In this document: positions 6,630 to 13,160 of the stretch, one piece after another
Layout of the letters: every line of letters starts with the position of its first letter
Numbering within the stretch: position 1 is the stretch's first letter
Assembly (NCBI GenBank): GCA_022600395.1
Contig: JAHZKM010000074.1
Coordinates: 1 to 13,160, forward strand
DNA from: Pseudomonadota bacterium
GTDB taxonomy: Bacteria; Pseudomonadota; Gammaproteobacteria; PS1; Pseudothioglobaceae
Reading direction: 5' to 3'
DNA length: 13,160 nt
Translations under genes and position numbers: made by a program
Notes under the pieces: generated by a model
Told to the model about the DNA's origin: nothing
The model's input: only the letters and a program-made list of their open reading frames with translations
The model's database searches: none

Positions 6630-7202
6630 ATGCAGATCTTTTCTAGACTTTATCAAAAAGCTCTGGACTGGGCACAAAGTCAATTTGCAATATACTGGCT
6701 ATCTGTTGTTAGTTTTTTAGAGTCTTCGGTTCTACCTTATCCACCGCCTGATATAATCCTTGCACCAATGGTCTTAAAACGCCCTCATAAAGCTTATTAT
6801 TTTGCCTTAATCACCACCTTATTTTCCGTATTAGGCGGTTTGGCTGGATATTTTTTGGGAGAAATTTTACTTAATTTTTTGCTTGCTATTGAGCTTATCA
6901 AGCCAGAGGCAATTACCTCAGTCAAAAGATTTTTTGATCAGTACGGTATTTGGGTTGTGGGTATTGCAGCATTCAGTCCTATACCTTACAAGCTTGCTAC
7001 AATTACCGCCGGTAGTCTGTCTATGGCTCTTTTGCCTTTTATACTTATTTCAATACTTGCACGTGGTGCACGTTATTACTTAGTGGCCGGTCTTGTCAAA
7101 ACTTATGGCACCCAATGTGATCAATGGCTACAAAAATATATTGATCGTTTGGGCTACGGACTTATTGTTGTCGTTATTTTTGGAGCTTGGTATGTTAGCT
7201 AG
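6630..7202 (+). CDS. yqaA: YqaA family (DedA-like, VTT domain) inner membrane protein
   Basis: This 190-residue integral membrane protein has about four hydrophobic segments, near residues 20-35, 55-88, 107-143 and 175-188. The family pattern is visible as a first-helix ESSVLPYPPPDIILAPM stretch (31-47), FSPIPYKLATITAG (115-128) with conserved Pro and Lys, and RGARYY (145-150). These match the VTT/SNARE-associated superfamily, whose DedA members act in lipid carrier transport. The exact role of YqaA is unknown. In many Gammaproteobacteria yqaA sits next to the nlpD lipoprotein gene, and the same order occurs here. It starts 6 bases after glyQ and its end overlaps the next gene by 11 bases, suggesting one operon. 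Confidence 0.88.
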   Translation: MQIFSRLYQKALDWAQSQFAIYWLSVVSFLESSVLPYPPPDIILAPMVLKRPHKAYYFALITTLFSVLGGLAGYFLGEILLNFLLAIELIKPEAITSVKRFFDQYGIWVVGIAAFSPIPYKLATITAGSLSMALLPFILISILARGARYYLVAGLVKTYGTQCDQWLQKYIDRLGYGLIVVVIFGAWYVS

Positions 7203-7770
7203 ATTATTTTTTTTAATAATATTATTATTCTCGCTTAGCGCGTGTTATTCATCATCGCCTAAATCAAAAGTGATTGTGATTGAAAAATCTCGTCACATAG
7301 AAAATGTTAATCAACAACCCCCGACTATTAAACAGCCTAGCAATAAAAATCATCAAACATCTAACTCGCATACTAATCAAACCAGTCAAAATAAAACTCA
7401 GGCTGACCGTCAAACGCTATCAAATCAACGCAACACTTGGCAAGCGCCAGTAACTGCAAAAGTCAGTAAAGCCTTCTCAAAAAATCATCAAGGCGTGACC
7501 TTTAATACAAGAGTTGGGGAAAATATTCGTGCCATTCGCGATGGAAAAGTTATCTACATCGGCGACAAGATGAAAACCCATGGCACGATGATTATTATTC
7601 GCCATCCATTAGGATTTTATAGCACCTATACCCAAACTCAATCTTTATTAGTTGCACTAGGTGATGAAATCATTAAAGATCAGGTTATTGCTCTAACAAA
7701 TAGCAAGCCTTTTTATTTTGAAATGAAGAAATTTAAACAAGCTATTAATCCGCTAATATATCTTAAATAA
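7192..7770 (+). CDS. NlpD-like lipoprotein with degenerate M23 (LytM) domain
   Basis: The ATG at 7192 is preferred over the upstream in-frame start at 7093 because it follows GGAG (7182-7185) and gives a clean lipoprotein signal: hydrophobic residues 5-14, lipobox LSAC with the lipidated Cys at 18. It overlaps the yqaA stop by 11 bases. Residues about 20-80 form an Asn/Gln/Ser/Thr/Lys-rich linker. Residues about 83-192 fit the M23 fold, with GENIRAIRDGKVIYIGD (109-125) and the INPLIYLK ending. The zinc-binding residues are missing: the region around 98-106 lacks the H-x3-D pair, YTQTQ replaces the YxH motif (146-150), and FYFEMK replaces LHFE (174-179). Catalytically dead LytM proteins such as NlpD and EnvC activate amidases; an equivalent division role is inferred. 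No LysM domain is present. Confidence 0.82.
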   Translation: MLARLFFLIILLFSLSACYSSSPKSKVIVIEKSRHIENVNQQPPTIKQPSNKNHQTSNSHTNQTSQNKTQADRQTLSNQRNTWQAPVTAKVSKAFSKNHQGVTFNTRVGENIRAIRDGKVIYIGDKMKTHGTMIIIRHPLGFYSTYTQTQSLLVALGDEIIKDQVIALTNSKPFYFEMKKFKQAINPLIYLK

Positions 7771-7787
7771 AGGTTAAAATATTCAGT

Positions 7788-8825
7788 ATGAATGATTTTT
7801 TAATAAATATAAACCCGTATGAATCAGCCGGCATACTATTTGCTGTGGCGCTGTTAATTCATATTGGTTTAAGTAATATTTTAAATCGCTTACTAAAACA
7901 CACAAACAAAACACCAAATAAACTTGATGACCAAATAATTAAAGCGATTTCTTCGCCTTTAAAACTATTGATTTGGTTTGGTTGGTTGTTTTTTTCATTA
8001 GAGGCTTTCAAAGATCAGATTGTTGTTTTTAGCTCTGTTTTAGACTATATCGATATAACTCCAATGTTTATAATTACTTGGGGTGTAGTGCGCATTGTTT
8101 CAGGTGTTGAGGAATACTTAGTTGAGCAAGACAATCAAATTGATAACGATTCAATTCGATTATTCTCTAGATTGGTTAAAATTTTAGTTATTACAGCTAT
8201 TTTATTGGCTATCGCTCAATTTTTAGGGTTTTCAATTTCAAGTCTCTTAACATTTGGTGGTGTTGGTGGAATAGTTATAGGGTTTGCAGCTAAAGACATG
8301 CTCAGCAACGTTTTTGGAGGGCTTATGATTCAAATGGATAAACCATTTTCAACTGGAGATTGGATTCGATCATCTGAGTTCGAGGGTGTAGTTGAAAAAA
8401 TTGGTTGGCGGATGACGCGCATTCGCACCTTTAGTAAAAATCCAGTTTACATTCCAAACTCAATTTTTGCATCAATACCTATTGAAACGCCATCAAGAAT
8501 GACTAATCGTCGAATTAAAGAAACAATAGGCATTCGATATAACGACATTGGTAGAATGGCAGATATAGTAAGTGAAGTTAAAAATATGCTCAATAAAAAC
8601 CAATTTATTGACCAGAAAGAAGTTGTGCGAGTTTACTTTAACTATTTTAACTCTTCTTCAGTTGACTTTATAGTCTATGCCTATACCAATACAATTGATA
8701 AAAGCGAGTATCAACAAATTAAACAAGAAATTTTACTTGATATTGCGCAAATTATTGATAAACATGGTGCTGAGATAGCATTTCCAACTCAAACACTACA
8801 TATTCAAAATAACACTGAATCGTAG
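7788..8825 (+). CDS. MscS-family mechanosensitive channel (YnaI-like)
   Basis: This 345-residue inner membrane channel probably opens under membrane tension to release solutes on osmotic downshift. Hydrophobic helices lie near residues 13-33, 57-77, 92-108 and 129-149, followed by the pore helix 151-180 with the Gly-rich LLTFGGVGGIVIGFAAKD pattern and the MscS signature NVFGGLMIQMDKPFSTGDWI (174-193). The cytoplasmic beta domain follows, with VEKIGWRMTRIRT (202-214) and IPNSIF (222-227). Length and number of helices resemble YnaI (343 residues in E. coli) more than the three-helix MscS of about 286 residues. It starts 17 bases after the lipoprotein gene and stops 15 bases before miaB. The ribosome binding site is weak. 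Confidence 0.92.
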   Translation: MNDFLININPYESAGILFAVALLIHIGLSNILNRLLKHTNKTPNKLDDQIIKAISSPLKLLIWFGWLFFSLEAFKDQIVVFSSVLDYIDITPMFIITWGVVRIVSGVEEYLVEQDNQIDNDSIRLFSRLVKILVITAILLAIAQFLGFSISSLLTFGGVGGIVIGFAAKDMLSNVFGGLMIQMDKPFSTGDWIRSSEFEGVVEKIGWRMTRIRTFSKNPVYIPNSIFASIPIETPSRMTNRRIKETIGIRYNDIGRMADIVSEVKNMLNKNQFIDQKEVVRVYFNYFNSSSVDFIVYAYTNTIDKSEYQQIKQEILLDIAQIIDKHGAEIAFPTQTLHIQNNTES

Positions 8826-8840
8826 TAGTTGCTCTTAATT

Positions 8841-10160
8841 ATGAATAAATTACACATCCGTACATTTGGGTGCCAAATGAATGAGTACGATTCCAATCAA
8901 ATGGTTAATGTGCTCAAACACTCACACAACCTAGCACTAACAGATGAAGCTGCTGAGGCTGATGTGCTACTACTTAATACCTGCTCTATTCGTGAAAAAG
9001 CTCAAGAAAAACTGTTTCATCAATTGGGTCGTTGGCGCAAACTTAAAGAAAGAAACCCTGATTTGGTAATTGGCGTTGGTGGCTGTGTTGCCTCACAAGA
9101 AGGCGAGTTAATTCTTAAGCGCGCTCCTTATGTGGATATCATTTTTGGGCCACAAACACTACACCGCCTACCAACCATGCTTAATGAAGTATTAGGCAAT
9201 AAAAAAACCAGTATTGATATCTCTTTTCCTGAAATTGAAAAATTTGATCATTTACCTGAGCCAGAATCAAATGGTGTTAGTGCCTTTGTCTCTATTATGG
9301 AAGGTTGTAGTAAGTATTGTACTTTTTGCGTCGTTCCTTATACACGGGGTGAGGAAGTTTCTCGCCCTTTTAATGATGTAATCAAGGAAGTAGAAAAATT
9401 AGCCAAACAAGGTGTGCGTGAGGTTAATTTATTAGGGCAAAATGTCAATGCTTACCAAGGATTAATGGATGATGGTACAGATGCTGATTTGGCACTATTG
9501 ATTAATATTGTTGCGCAAATAGACGGCATTGATCGCATTCGCTACACCACCTCTCATCCCGTTGAGTTTTCAGACTCACTCATTGAGGCATATGCAGAAG
9601 TTCCTGAGCTTGTTTCTCATTTACACCTACCTATTCAAAGCGGCTCTGACAAAATTTTAGGATTGATGAAAAGAGGCCATATGGCTATTGAATATAAATC
9701 AAAAATTAGACGACTGAGAAAAATTCGTCCTGATATCTCTATTTCTAGTGACTTCATTATTGGATTTCCTGGTGAAAATGACCAAGACTTTGAAGATACA
9801 ATGACACTAATTAATGATATTGGTTTTGACAAATCCTTTAGCTTTATTTATTCTGCGCGCCCTGGCACGCCTGCGGGTAATTTTGTCGATGATGTTGATA
9901 TGCAAATTAAAAAAAAGCGACTGACGCGCGTACAAAAGACTATTGACGAGTCAACCGAGGCTATCTCTAAGTCGATGATTGGCGGCGTTCAAAAGATATT
10001 AGTTGAAAATATGGCAAAAAAAGGCAACGGCTTATTTGGTCGTACAGAAAATATGCGTAATACGCATTTTCTAGGCAATGAGTCGCTTATCGGTCAAATT
10101 GTTAATGTCAAAATCACTGATGCTCGTGGCAATTCTTTAGTAGGCGAGTTAGTTGATTAA
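8841..10160 (+). CDS. miaB: tRNA-2-methylthio-N6-isopentenyladenosine synthase MiaB
   Basis: This radical SAM methylthiotransferase adds the 2-methylthio group to i6A37 of tRNAs reading UNN codons. It uses SAM, linking it functionally to metK and ahcY. The ATG at 8841 gives the family N-terminus [18 protein letters not shown]; the frame is open four codons further up to a TTG at 8829, which is less likely. The MTTase domain supplies the auxiliary [4Fe-4S] ligands Cys11, Cys48 and Cys82. The radical SAM triad CxxxCxxC is Cys156, Cys160 and Cys163. A TRAM domain occupies roughly residues 375-437 ([12 protein letters not shown] onward), ending VGELVD. At 439 residues it is slightly shorter than E. 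coli MiaB (474) but complete. Its stop codon overlaps the end of the convergent gene. Confidence 0.96.
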   Translation: MNKLHIRTFGCQMNEYDSNQMVNVLKHSHNLALTDEAAEADVLLLNTCSIREKAQEKLFHQLGRWRKLKERNPDLVIGVGGCVASQEGELILKRAPYVDIIFGPQTLHRLPTMLNEVLGNKKTSIDISFPEIEKFDHLPEPESNGVSAFVSIMEGCSKYCTFCVVPYTRGEEVSRPFNDVIKEVEKLAKQGVREVNLLGQNVNAYQGLMDDGTDADLALLINIVAQIDGIDRIRYTTSHPVEFSDSLIEAYAEVPELVSHLHLPIQSGSDKILGLMKRGHMAIEYKSKIRRLRKIRPDISISSDFIIGFPGENDQDFEDTMTLINDIGFDKSFSFIYSARPGTPAGNFVDDVDMQIKKKRLTRVQKTIDESTEAISKSMIGGVQKILVENMAKKGNGLFGRTENMRNTHFLGNESLIGQIVNVKITDARGNSLVGELVD

Positions 10161-10612
10161 CGCTTATGCGTTACAAAAGGGAAGGAAATACGCCAAACCA
10201 CATCACCCTCTTGGATACTAACATGTGCTAACCAATGCATAGTATCAAGCACACATAACGATATAAAGCCCTTGCCTACATACTTACCAGTCTCAACTTT
10301 GTTCAGTGTATATGGCGGCAGATGATGATCAATTTCAATCCCCTCAAAACTAACTGACGCCTCATCTACATTCAAACCATGTGTTAACACACTTAACGCG
10401 AGGGCTTGCGTAGTGGGAATGCCTCGAGGCGTTATATCAAATTCTATACTTTTATCATTATCTAAGCTAACTATGCAAATTGATTCTGATATTTGGCATT
10501 TACTTACTTGAATATTATGAGTAACAGACTGTTTGCTTTTCCATTGATAAAGATAGCCACTGAAGATAAATAAGCCGACCAAAACCGCCAAAAAAGCGCC
10601 TTTATTCTTCAA
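10157..10612 (-). CDS. Small membrane-anchored protein of unknown function in the copper cassette
   Basis: I do not recognise this 151-residue protein. An N-terminal hydrophobic helix (about residues 5-22) not followed by an obvious cleavage site suggests a membrane anchor with the rest in the periplasm. The soluble part is likely beta-rich, with Cys39, Cys46 and Cys120, a His pair at 96-97 and a Met-His at 125-126, residues that could bind copper. The single helix plus beta domain loosely recalls FixH/YtkA-like proteins found near oxidase assembly genes, but no motif proves it. The start is a TTG at 10610-10612 lying inside the end of sco1 (11-base overlap), with no ATG available until residue 125, so translation probably depends on coupling with sco1. 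The stop overlaps that of miaB by four bases. Confidence 0.7.
   Translation of the reverse strand: MKNKGAFLAVLVGLFIFSGYLYQWKSKQSVTHNIQVSKCQISESICIVSLDNDKSIEFDITPRGIPTTQALALSVLTHGLNVDEASVSFEGIEIDHHLPPYTLNKVETGKYVGKGFISLCVLDTMHWLAHVSIQEGDVVWRISFPFVTHKR
10158..10173. repeat. Small hairpin across the convergent stop codons
   Basis: TAACGC (10158-10163) pairs with GCGTTA (10168-10173) over a TTAT loop, and the first bases are the miaB stop itself. Neither strand shows a T tract afterwards, so it is not a canonical terminator, although it is the only structure between the two convergent units. Confidence 0.35.
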
Positions 10613-11291
10613 AAGTTTGAGTTAGTAGTTTAATATCACCAGCCATATCATTCACTTTGTGTGGCGTTGGAAAACCTGCCAAAACTTGACCATCAGGACT
10701 TATTAGATAAATTCTAGCCGTATGGTTAATAATATAACCCTTGTCAATTGCATCTTCAGGCAGTGGCTCATGCTTTTTAAGCGTGACTGATTTACCCTCA
10801 TCATCATAAACAACTCGTTCATAATACGCACCCAAGCTTTTAACCAATTGATCAATCTGTTGCATATCGCCTGATACACCAACAAACGTTTTATCAAAAT
10901 GAGTCACGTAAGTCTTTAATACCTCTGGTGTGTCTCTTAAAGGGTCAAATGTAATCGCCACAATATTGGGGATAACAGCTGAATTTTGACTTTCAAGATG
11001 TGCTTTTAGCATAGCCATATTGGCTAACTCTGTTGGACAAACATCTGGACAATGCGTATAAATAAACAACAATAACGACCATTTATCCTTCAGACTATCA
11101 TTATTAAACTTCTGAGAATTTTGATCAATTAGAGAAAAGCTAGGCAATGGCCTTTGTGGATTGTGCATAATTTGCGCTGAAGTCAATTGAGAACTTAAGC
11201 TTTTGTAATCCTTATGGGCGCCTAATGGATAGAGTAGTGCAATTGCCAATAAGACAACCACACCAATCATAGTAAAAACCTTAGTACTCAT
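10602..11291 (-). CDS. Sco1/SenC family copper chaperone for cytochrome oxidase assembly
   Basis: This 229-residue protein has one N-terminal membrane helix (about residues 6-24) and a periplasmic thioredoxin-like domain. The copper site is complete: CPDVC with Cys81 and Cys85, and the distal histidine His190 (IINHTARIYL). The AITFDPLRDTPEVLK segment (112-126) is typical of the family. Sco proteins deliver or reduce copper for the CuA centre of haem-copper oxidases, often handed on by PCuAC chaperones, and the gene directly upstream in this operon is a PCuAC. Its ATG abuts the PCuAC stop with no gap, so expression is coupled. The downstream gene overlaps its last 11 bases. A role in oxidase maturation is well supported by family; the target oxidase is not in the window. 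Confidence 0.94.
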   Translation of the reverse strand: MSTKVFTMIGVVVLLAIALLYPLGAHKDYKSLSSQLTSAQIMHNPQRPLPSFSLIDQNSQKFNNDSLKDKWSLLLFIYTHCPDVCPTELANMAMLKAHLESQNSAVIPNIVAITFDPLRDTPEVLKTYVTHFDKTFVGVSGDMQQIDQLVKSLGAYYERVVYDDEGKSVTLKKHEPLPEDAIDKGYIINHTARIYLISPDGQVLAGFPTPHKVNDMAGDIKLLTQTFEE

Positions 11292-11786
11292 TTAATGCAT
11301 GGAATGATGTTTCATCATCATTTTTCCTTTTCTAACCAAGGCTTTAATCATATGCGTATTACCATCATCAAACTCAAGACTGACCATAATCTGCTCGCCC
11401 TTACTCGGCACCTTGTCTGGGCCAATTAACATAATATGCCAACTCCCTGGCTTTAAGTGTAGCTCACCTTGTGCAGGAATTGGCATAAACGCTTGCTTAA
11501 CCATTTTCATAACGCCATTACTATCAACTGTTCTATGCAGCTCGATGCGCTTATACCCTTTTGTATAAGCAGAAATTAGTCTTACTTCTTGATTAGTATG
11601 ATTGCTAATACGCAAAAATAAACCTAATGCTGGTGCATTTTCAGGTGCTGAACGAATCCAGGGATCTGTAATGGAAATTGATTTATTTACGTGATTGTTT
11701 TGGTGTGCATGAGATGCTGCATTGGCAAAAGTGACACTGACTAGTGCTATTAATAAAAATAGCGTTTTTTTGAAATGGTTTAACAT
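11292..11786 (-). CDS. PCuAC family periplasmic copper(I) chaperone
   Basis: The 164-residue protein has a Sec signal peptide (basic start, hydrophobic residues 9-20, cleavage probably after ANA at 21-23). The copper-binding signature H-X10-M-X21-H-X-M fits exactly: His84, Met95, His117 and Met119. Extra metal-binding residues flank the domain, a His-rich segment after cleavage (SHAHQNNH, 25-32) and a Met/His tail (KMMMKHHSMH, 155-164). PCuAC proteins carry Cu(I) in the periplasm and pass it to CuA of cytochrome c oxidase or to Sco1, which is encoded immediately downstream. AAGGAAAG lies upstream of the start on this strand, serving as a Shine-Dalgarno sequence. A candidate promoter and palindrome lie just before it. 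Confidence 0.95.
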   Translation of the reverse strand: MLNHFKKTLFLLIALVSVTFANAASHAHQNNHVNKSISITDPWIRSAPENAPALGLFLRISNHTNQEVRLISAYTKGYKRIELHRTVDSNGVMKMVKQAFMPIPAQGELHLKPGSWHIMLIGPDKVPSKGEQIMVSLEFDDGNTHMIKALVRKGKMMMKHHSMH

Positions 11787-11810
11787 AGGTACTTTCCTTT
11801 TTTTAACTGT

Positions 11811-11845
11811 ATGGTATGTATCTCATGATTATGTATCAATGAGAT
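11811..11845 (-). promoter_or_regulatory. Candidate promoter and operator palindrome of the PCuAC-sco1 operon
   Basis: On the minus strand TTGATA (11839-11834) and TACCAT (11816-11811) sit 17 bases apart, matching 5/6 and 4/6 of the sigma-70 boxes. The 7-bp inverted repeat ATCTCAT (11820-11826) with ATGAGAT (11839-11845) overlaps the spacer and the -35 box, a typical place for an operator. An inner TGAT/ATCA pair (11826-11829 with 11835-11838) extends the symmetry. No T tract follows, so it does not look like a terminator of the gene upstream. The regulator is unknown. Confidence 0.45.
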
Positions 11846-11860
11846 GGCAAAAAACTTGTA

Positions 11861-12241
11861 TCAGCTAAAAAGCGGTGGTGCACGAATAACAAAGGCTTGA
11901 AAAAGATTATTGGAACGAGCATGACTTTGAATAGTTAAGAGGTGAATAACCGCCTCATTTTTCATATTGATGGCGTATTCGTTACTTGGATTTATCGTGT
12001 CTAATGAACCCAAACTCAATAAGCAAACCGGACAGGTTAAAGTCTTGGAGTGTGCTGGCTCGTCATCTGCCTCAATCCAGACTTTTTGATAACCTTGAAT
12101 AGTACAAATAGTAGCAAAACTTCCGCTTTTTTGCGACTCTGTCATCAACGCTAAAACCGCTGGCGATAATAACTGAAATAGCATGACTAATATTGTCATG
12201 CGAATAGCGTATAGGGATTTGTTACCCATGTTTAGACGCAT
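11861..12241 (-). CDS. DUF2946-like secreted protein
   Basis: This 126-residue protein has a hydrophobic N-terminal segment (about residues 11-32), probably a signal peptide, so the rest is periplasmic. Two features match the DUF2946 family: a CPVC motif (Cys70, Cys73) in the middle and a C-terminal RAPP (120-123). A third cysteine sits at 46. The function of the family is unknown, but members are often found near copper-handling genes, and the PCuAC and Sco1 genes follow on the same strand after 74 bases. The ATG at 12241 was chosen; an in-frame ATG at 12229 (residue 5) is an alternative. Neither has a clear Shine-Dalgarno sequence. An extended -10 element lies upstream, giving a leader of about 35 bases. 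Confidence 0.7.
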   Translation of the reverse strand: MRLNMGNKSLYAIRMTILVMLFQLLSPAVLALMTESQKSGSFATICTIQGYQKVWIEADDEPAHSKTLTCPVCLLSLGSLDTINPSNEYAINMKNEAVIHLLTIQSHARSNNLFQAFVIRAPPLFS

Positions 12242-12282
12242 ATTTTTCTACTGCCGTTTATTTGTATATATTTTATCATTGT

Positions 12283-12291
12283 ATCATACCA
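12283..12291 (-). promoter_or_regulatory. Extended -10 promoter of the DUF2946-like gene
   Basis: Read on the minus strand, TGGTATGAT is a TGn-extended -10 box with 5/6 match to TATAAT. It lies 41 bases before the ATG at 12241. No good -35 box is seen at 17 bp. Confidence 0.4.
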
Positions 12292-12340
12292 ATTATTCAA
12301 TTCAAAAAAGACAACTGTTTTTTATTGTCGCCAGCAAAAA

Positions 12341-12349
12341 TGCTAAAAT
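12341..12349 (+). promoter_or_regulatory. Possible extended -10 promoter of phoH
   Basis: TGCTAAAAT is a TGn-extended -10 box with 5/6 match, only 7 bases before the phoH ATG. Transcription from it would begin at or next to the start codon, giving a leaderless message. No Shine-Dalgarno sequence precedes the ATG, which is consistent. The 115-base divergent gap 12242-12356 holds this and the opposite promoter. Confidence 0.4.
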
Positions 12350-12356
12350 ATATCTT

Positions 12357-13160
12357 ATGCATATTACTTTAGACGTTAACAACACCGAACAACTCGCCAG
12401 CGTTTGTGGATCGTTTGATCGACACTTGGAGACTATTTCCAAAAGCTTAAATGTTGACATTAACAACAAAGGCGAAGAGTTTGTTATCCGCGGTGACAAT
12501 AAACACTTAGCGGCTCGTATTTTGCAAGATTTAAGCGCCCTAGCACAAACCCAAGCTATAGAAGTTCATGACGTAGAAATGACTATAAAAGCTTATACAG
12601 AGGACGACCTTCCGGGTGAATCAGTAAATATCAAAACCAGACATAAGTTCATTCATGTGCGCTCGAAAAATCAACAACATTATGTCAAAGCTATTAAGAA
12701 GCAAGATTGTACATTTGGCATTGGTCCTGCAGGTACTGGAAAAACCTATCTTGCTGTTGCGCGAGCTGTTGAAGCGCTAGAGCGCTCAGATATTAGACGT
12801 ATTGTTTTGGTTCGACCTGCCGTTGAAGCAGGTGAGAAGCTTGGCTTTTTACCAGGCGATTTAACTGAAAAAGTAGATCCATATCTTCGCCCTATTTATG
12901 ATGCACTATATGAAATGATGGGGTTTGACAAGGTCACTAAACTCTTGGACAAAAATATTATTGAAGTGGCGCCTTTAGCTTTTATGCGCGGACGTACTCT
13001 CAATGAAGCCTTTATCATTCTAGATGAAGCTCAAAATACCACCATTGAACAGATGAAAATGTTTTTAACACGCATGGGCTTTGGCTCAAAAATGGTTATT
13101 ACTGGTGACGTTACTCAAATTGACTTAGCTCGCCCTGATAAATCCGGCCTACTGCATGCT
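12357..13160 (+). CDS. ybeZ: PhoH-like ATPase (YbeZ), 3' truncated by the window edge
   Basis: The first 268 codons are present and the frame runs off the right edge. Residues 1-90 are the N-terminal region typical of the longer YbeZ-type PhoH proteins. The P-loop ATPase follows, with Walker A GPAGTGKT at 123-130, a VLVRPAVEAGEKLGFLPGDL stretch (150-169) diagnostic of the family, Walker B FIILDEAQN at 219-227, and VITGDVTQIDL (247-257). YbeZ works with the endoribonuclease YbeY in RNA and ribosome quality functions; its biochemical role is not settled. In E. coli the order is miaB-ybeZ-ybeY-ybeX-lnt, and here a minus-strand copper cassette separates it from miaB. ATG at 12357 is the first start giving the family N-terminus. 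Confidence 0.94.
   Translation, partial: MHITLDVNNTEQLASVCGSFDRHLETISKSLNVDINNKGEEFVIRGDNKHLAARILQDLSALAQTQAIEVHDVEMTIKAYTEDDLPGESVNIKTRHKFIHVRSKNQQHYVKAIKKQDCTFGIGPAGTGKTYLAVARAVEALERSDIRRIVLVRPAVEAGEKLGFLPGDLTEKVDPYLRPIYDALYEMMGFDKVTKLLDKNIIEVAPLAFMRGRTLNEAFIILDEAQNTTIEQMKMFLTRMGFGSKMVITGDVTQIDLARPDKSGLLHA

Noticed and set aside
7093..7191. Longer start for the M23 lipoprotein at 7093
   Set aside because: It would bury the lipoprotein signal and lies inside yqaA; the ATG at 7192 has a Shine-Dalgarno sequence and a clean lipobox.
12302..12499. Minus-strand frame covering the start of phoH and its promoter
   Set aside because: It overlaps the conserved phoH N-terminus, has no recognisable content and is best explained as a shadow.
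1..13160. CRISPR array, tRNA, rRNA, insertion sequence or prophage remains
   Set aside because: No regular direct repeats, tRNA-like cloverleaf, transposase or phage gene was seen on either strand.

Overview
The window is a compact, AT-rich bacterial chromosome segment with only chromosomal housekeeping genes. I see no phage, transposon, CRISPR, rRNA or tRNA. The family mix (two-subunit glycyl-tRNA synthetase alpha chain, YqaA, NlpD-like lipoprotein, MiaB, PhoH/YbeZ, CcmAB, Sco1/PCuAC) points to a Gammaproteobacterium. Low G+C, very short gaps and weak ribosome binding sites would fit a streamlined marine lineage such as the SUP05/Thioglobus sulfur oxidisers and their symbiotic relatives. That placement is inference and was not tested.

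Layout. At 1-172 is the charged C-terminal tail of an unidentified gene, followed by ccmA and ccmB (179-1443, ATGA overlap), the haem/cytochrome c maturation ABC transporter. At 1455-4305 is a SAM-cycle module. metK (SAM synthetase) and ahcY (SAH hydrolase) each have an extended -10 promoter and a different leader aptamer: a SAM-II/SAM-V-type pseudoknot followed by a terminator-like hairpin for metK, and an SAH riboswitch for ahcY. A strong terminator closes the module. At 4306-5723 a HIT-superfamily phosphorylase/hydrolase-like gene lies between two AT-rich gaps that contain inverted repeats. At 5724-10160 is a plus-strand run: glyQ (without glyS beside it), yqaA, a degenerate M23 lipoprotein, a YnaI-like MscS channel and miaB.

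At 10157-12241 four genes lie on the minus strand. In transcription order they are a DUF2946-like secreted protein, a PCuAC copper chaperone, Sco1, and a small membrane-anchored protein of unknown function. They look like a copper-delivery/oxidase-assembly cassette. The cassette sits between miaB and phoH/ybeZ, which are neighbours in many Gammaproteobacteria. The window ends inside phoH (12357-13160).

How the genes work together. MetK makes SAM and AhcY removes the SAH produced by methyl transfer, so two ligand-sensing leaders would match supply to clearance. CcmAB and the Sco1/PCuAC cassette both serve assembly of the respiratory chain outside the inner membrane. The most noteworthy points are the double-riboswitch SAM module and the copper cassette in the miaB-ybeZ locus.
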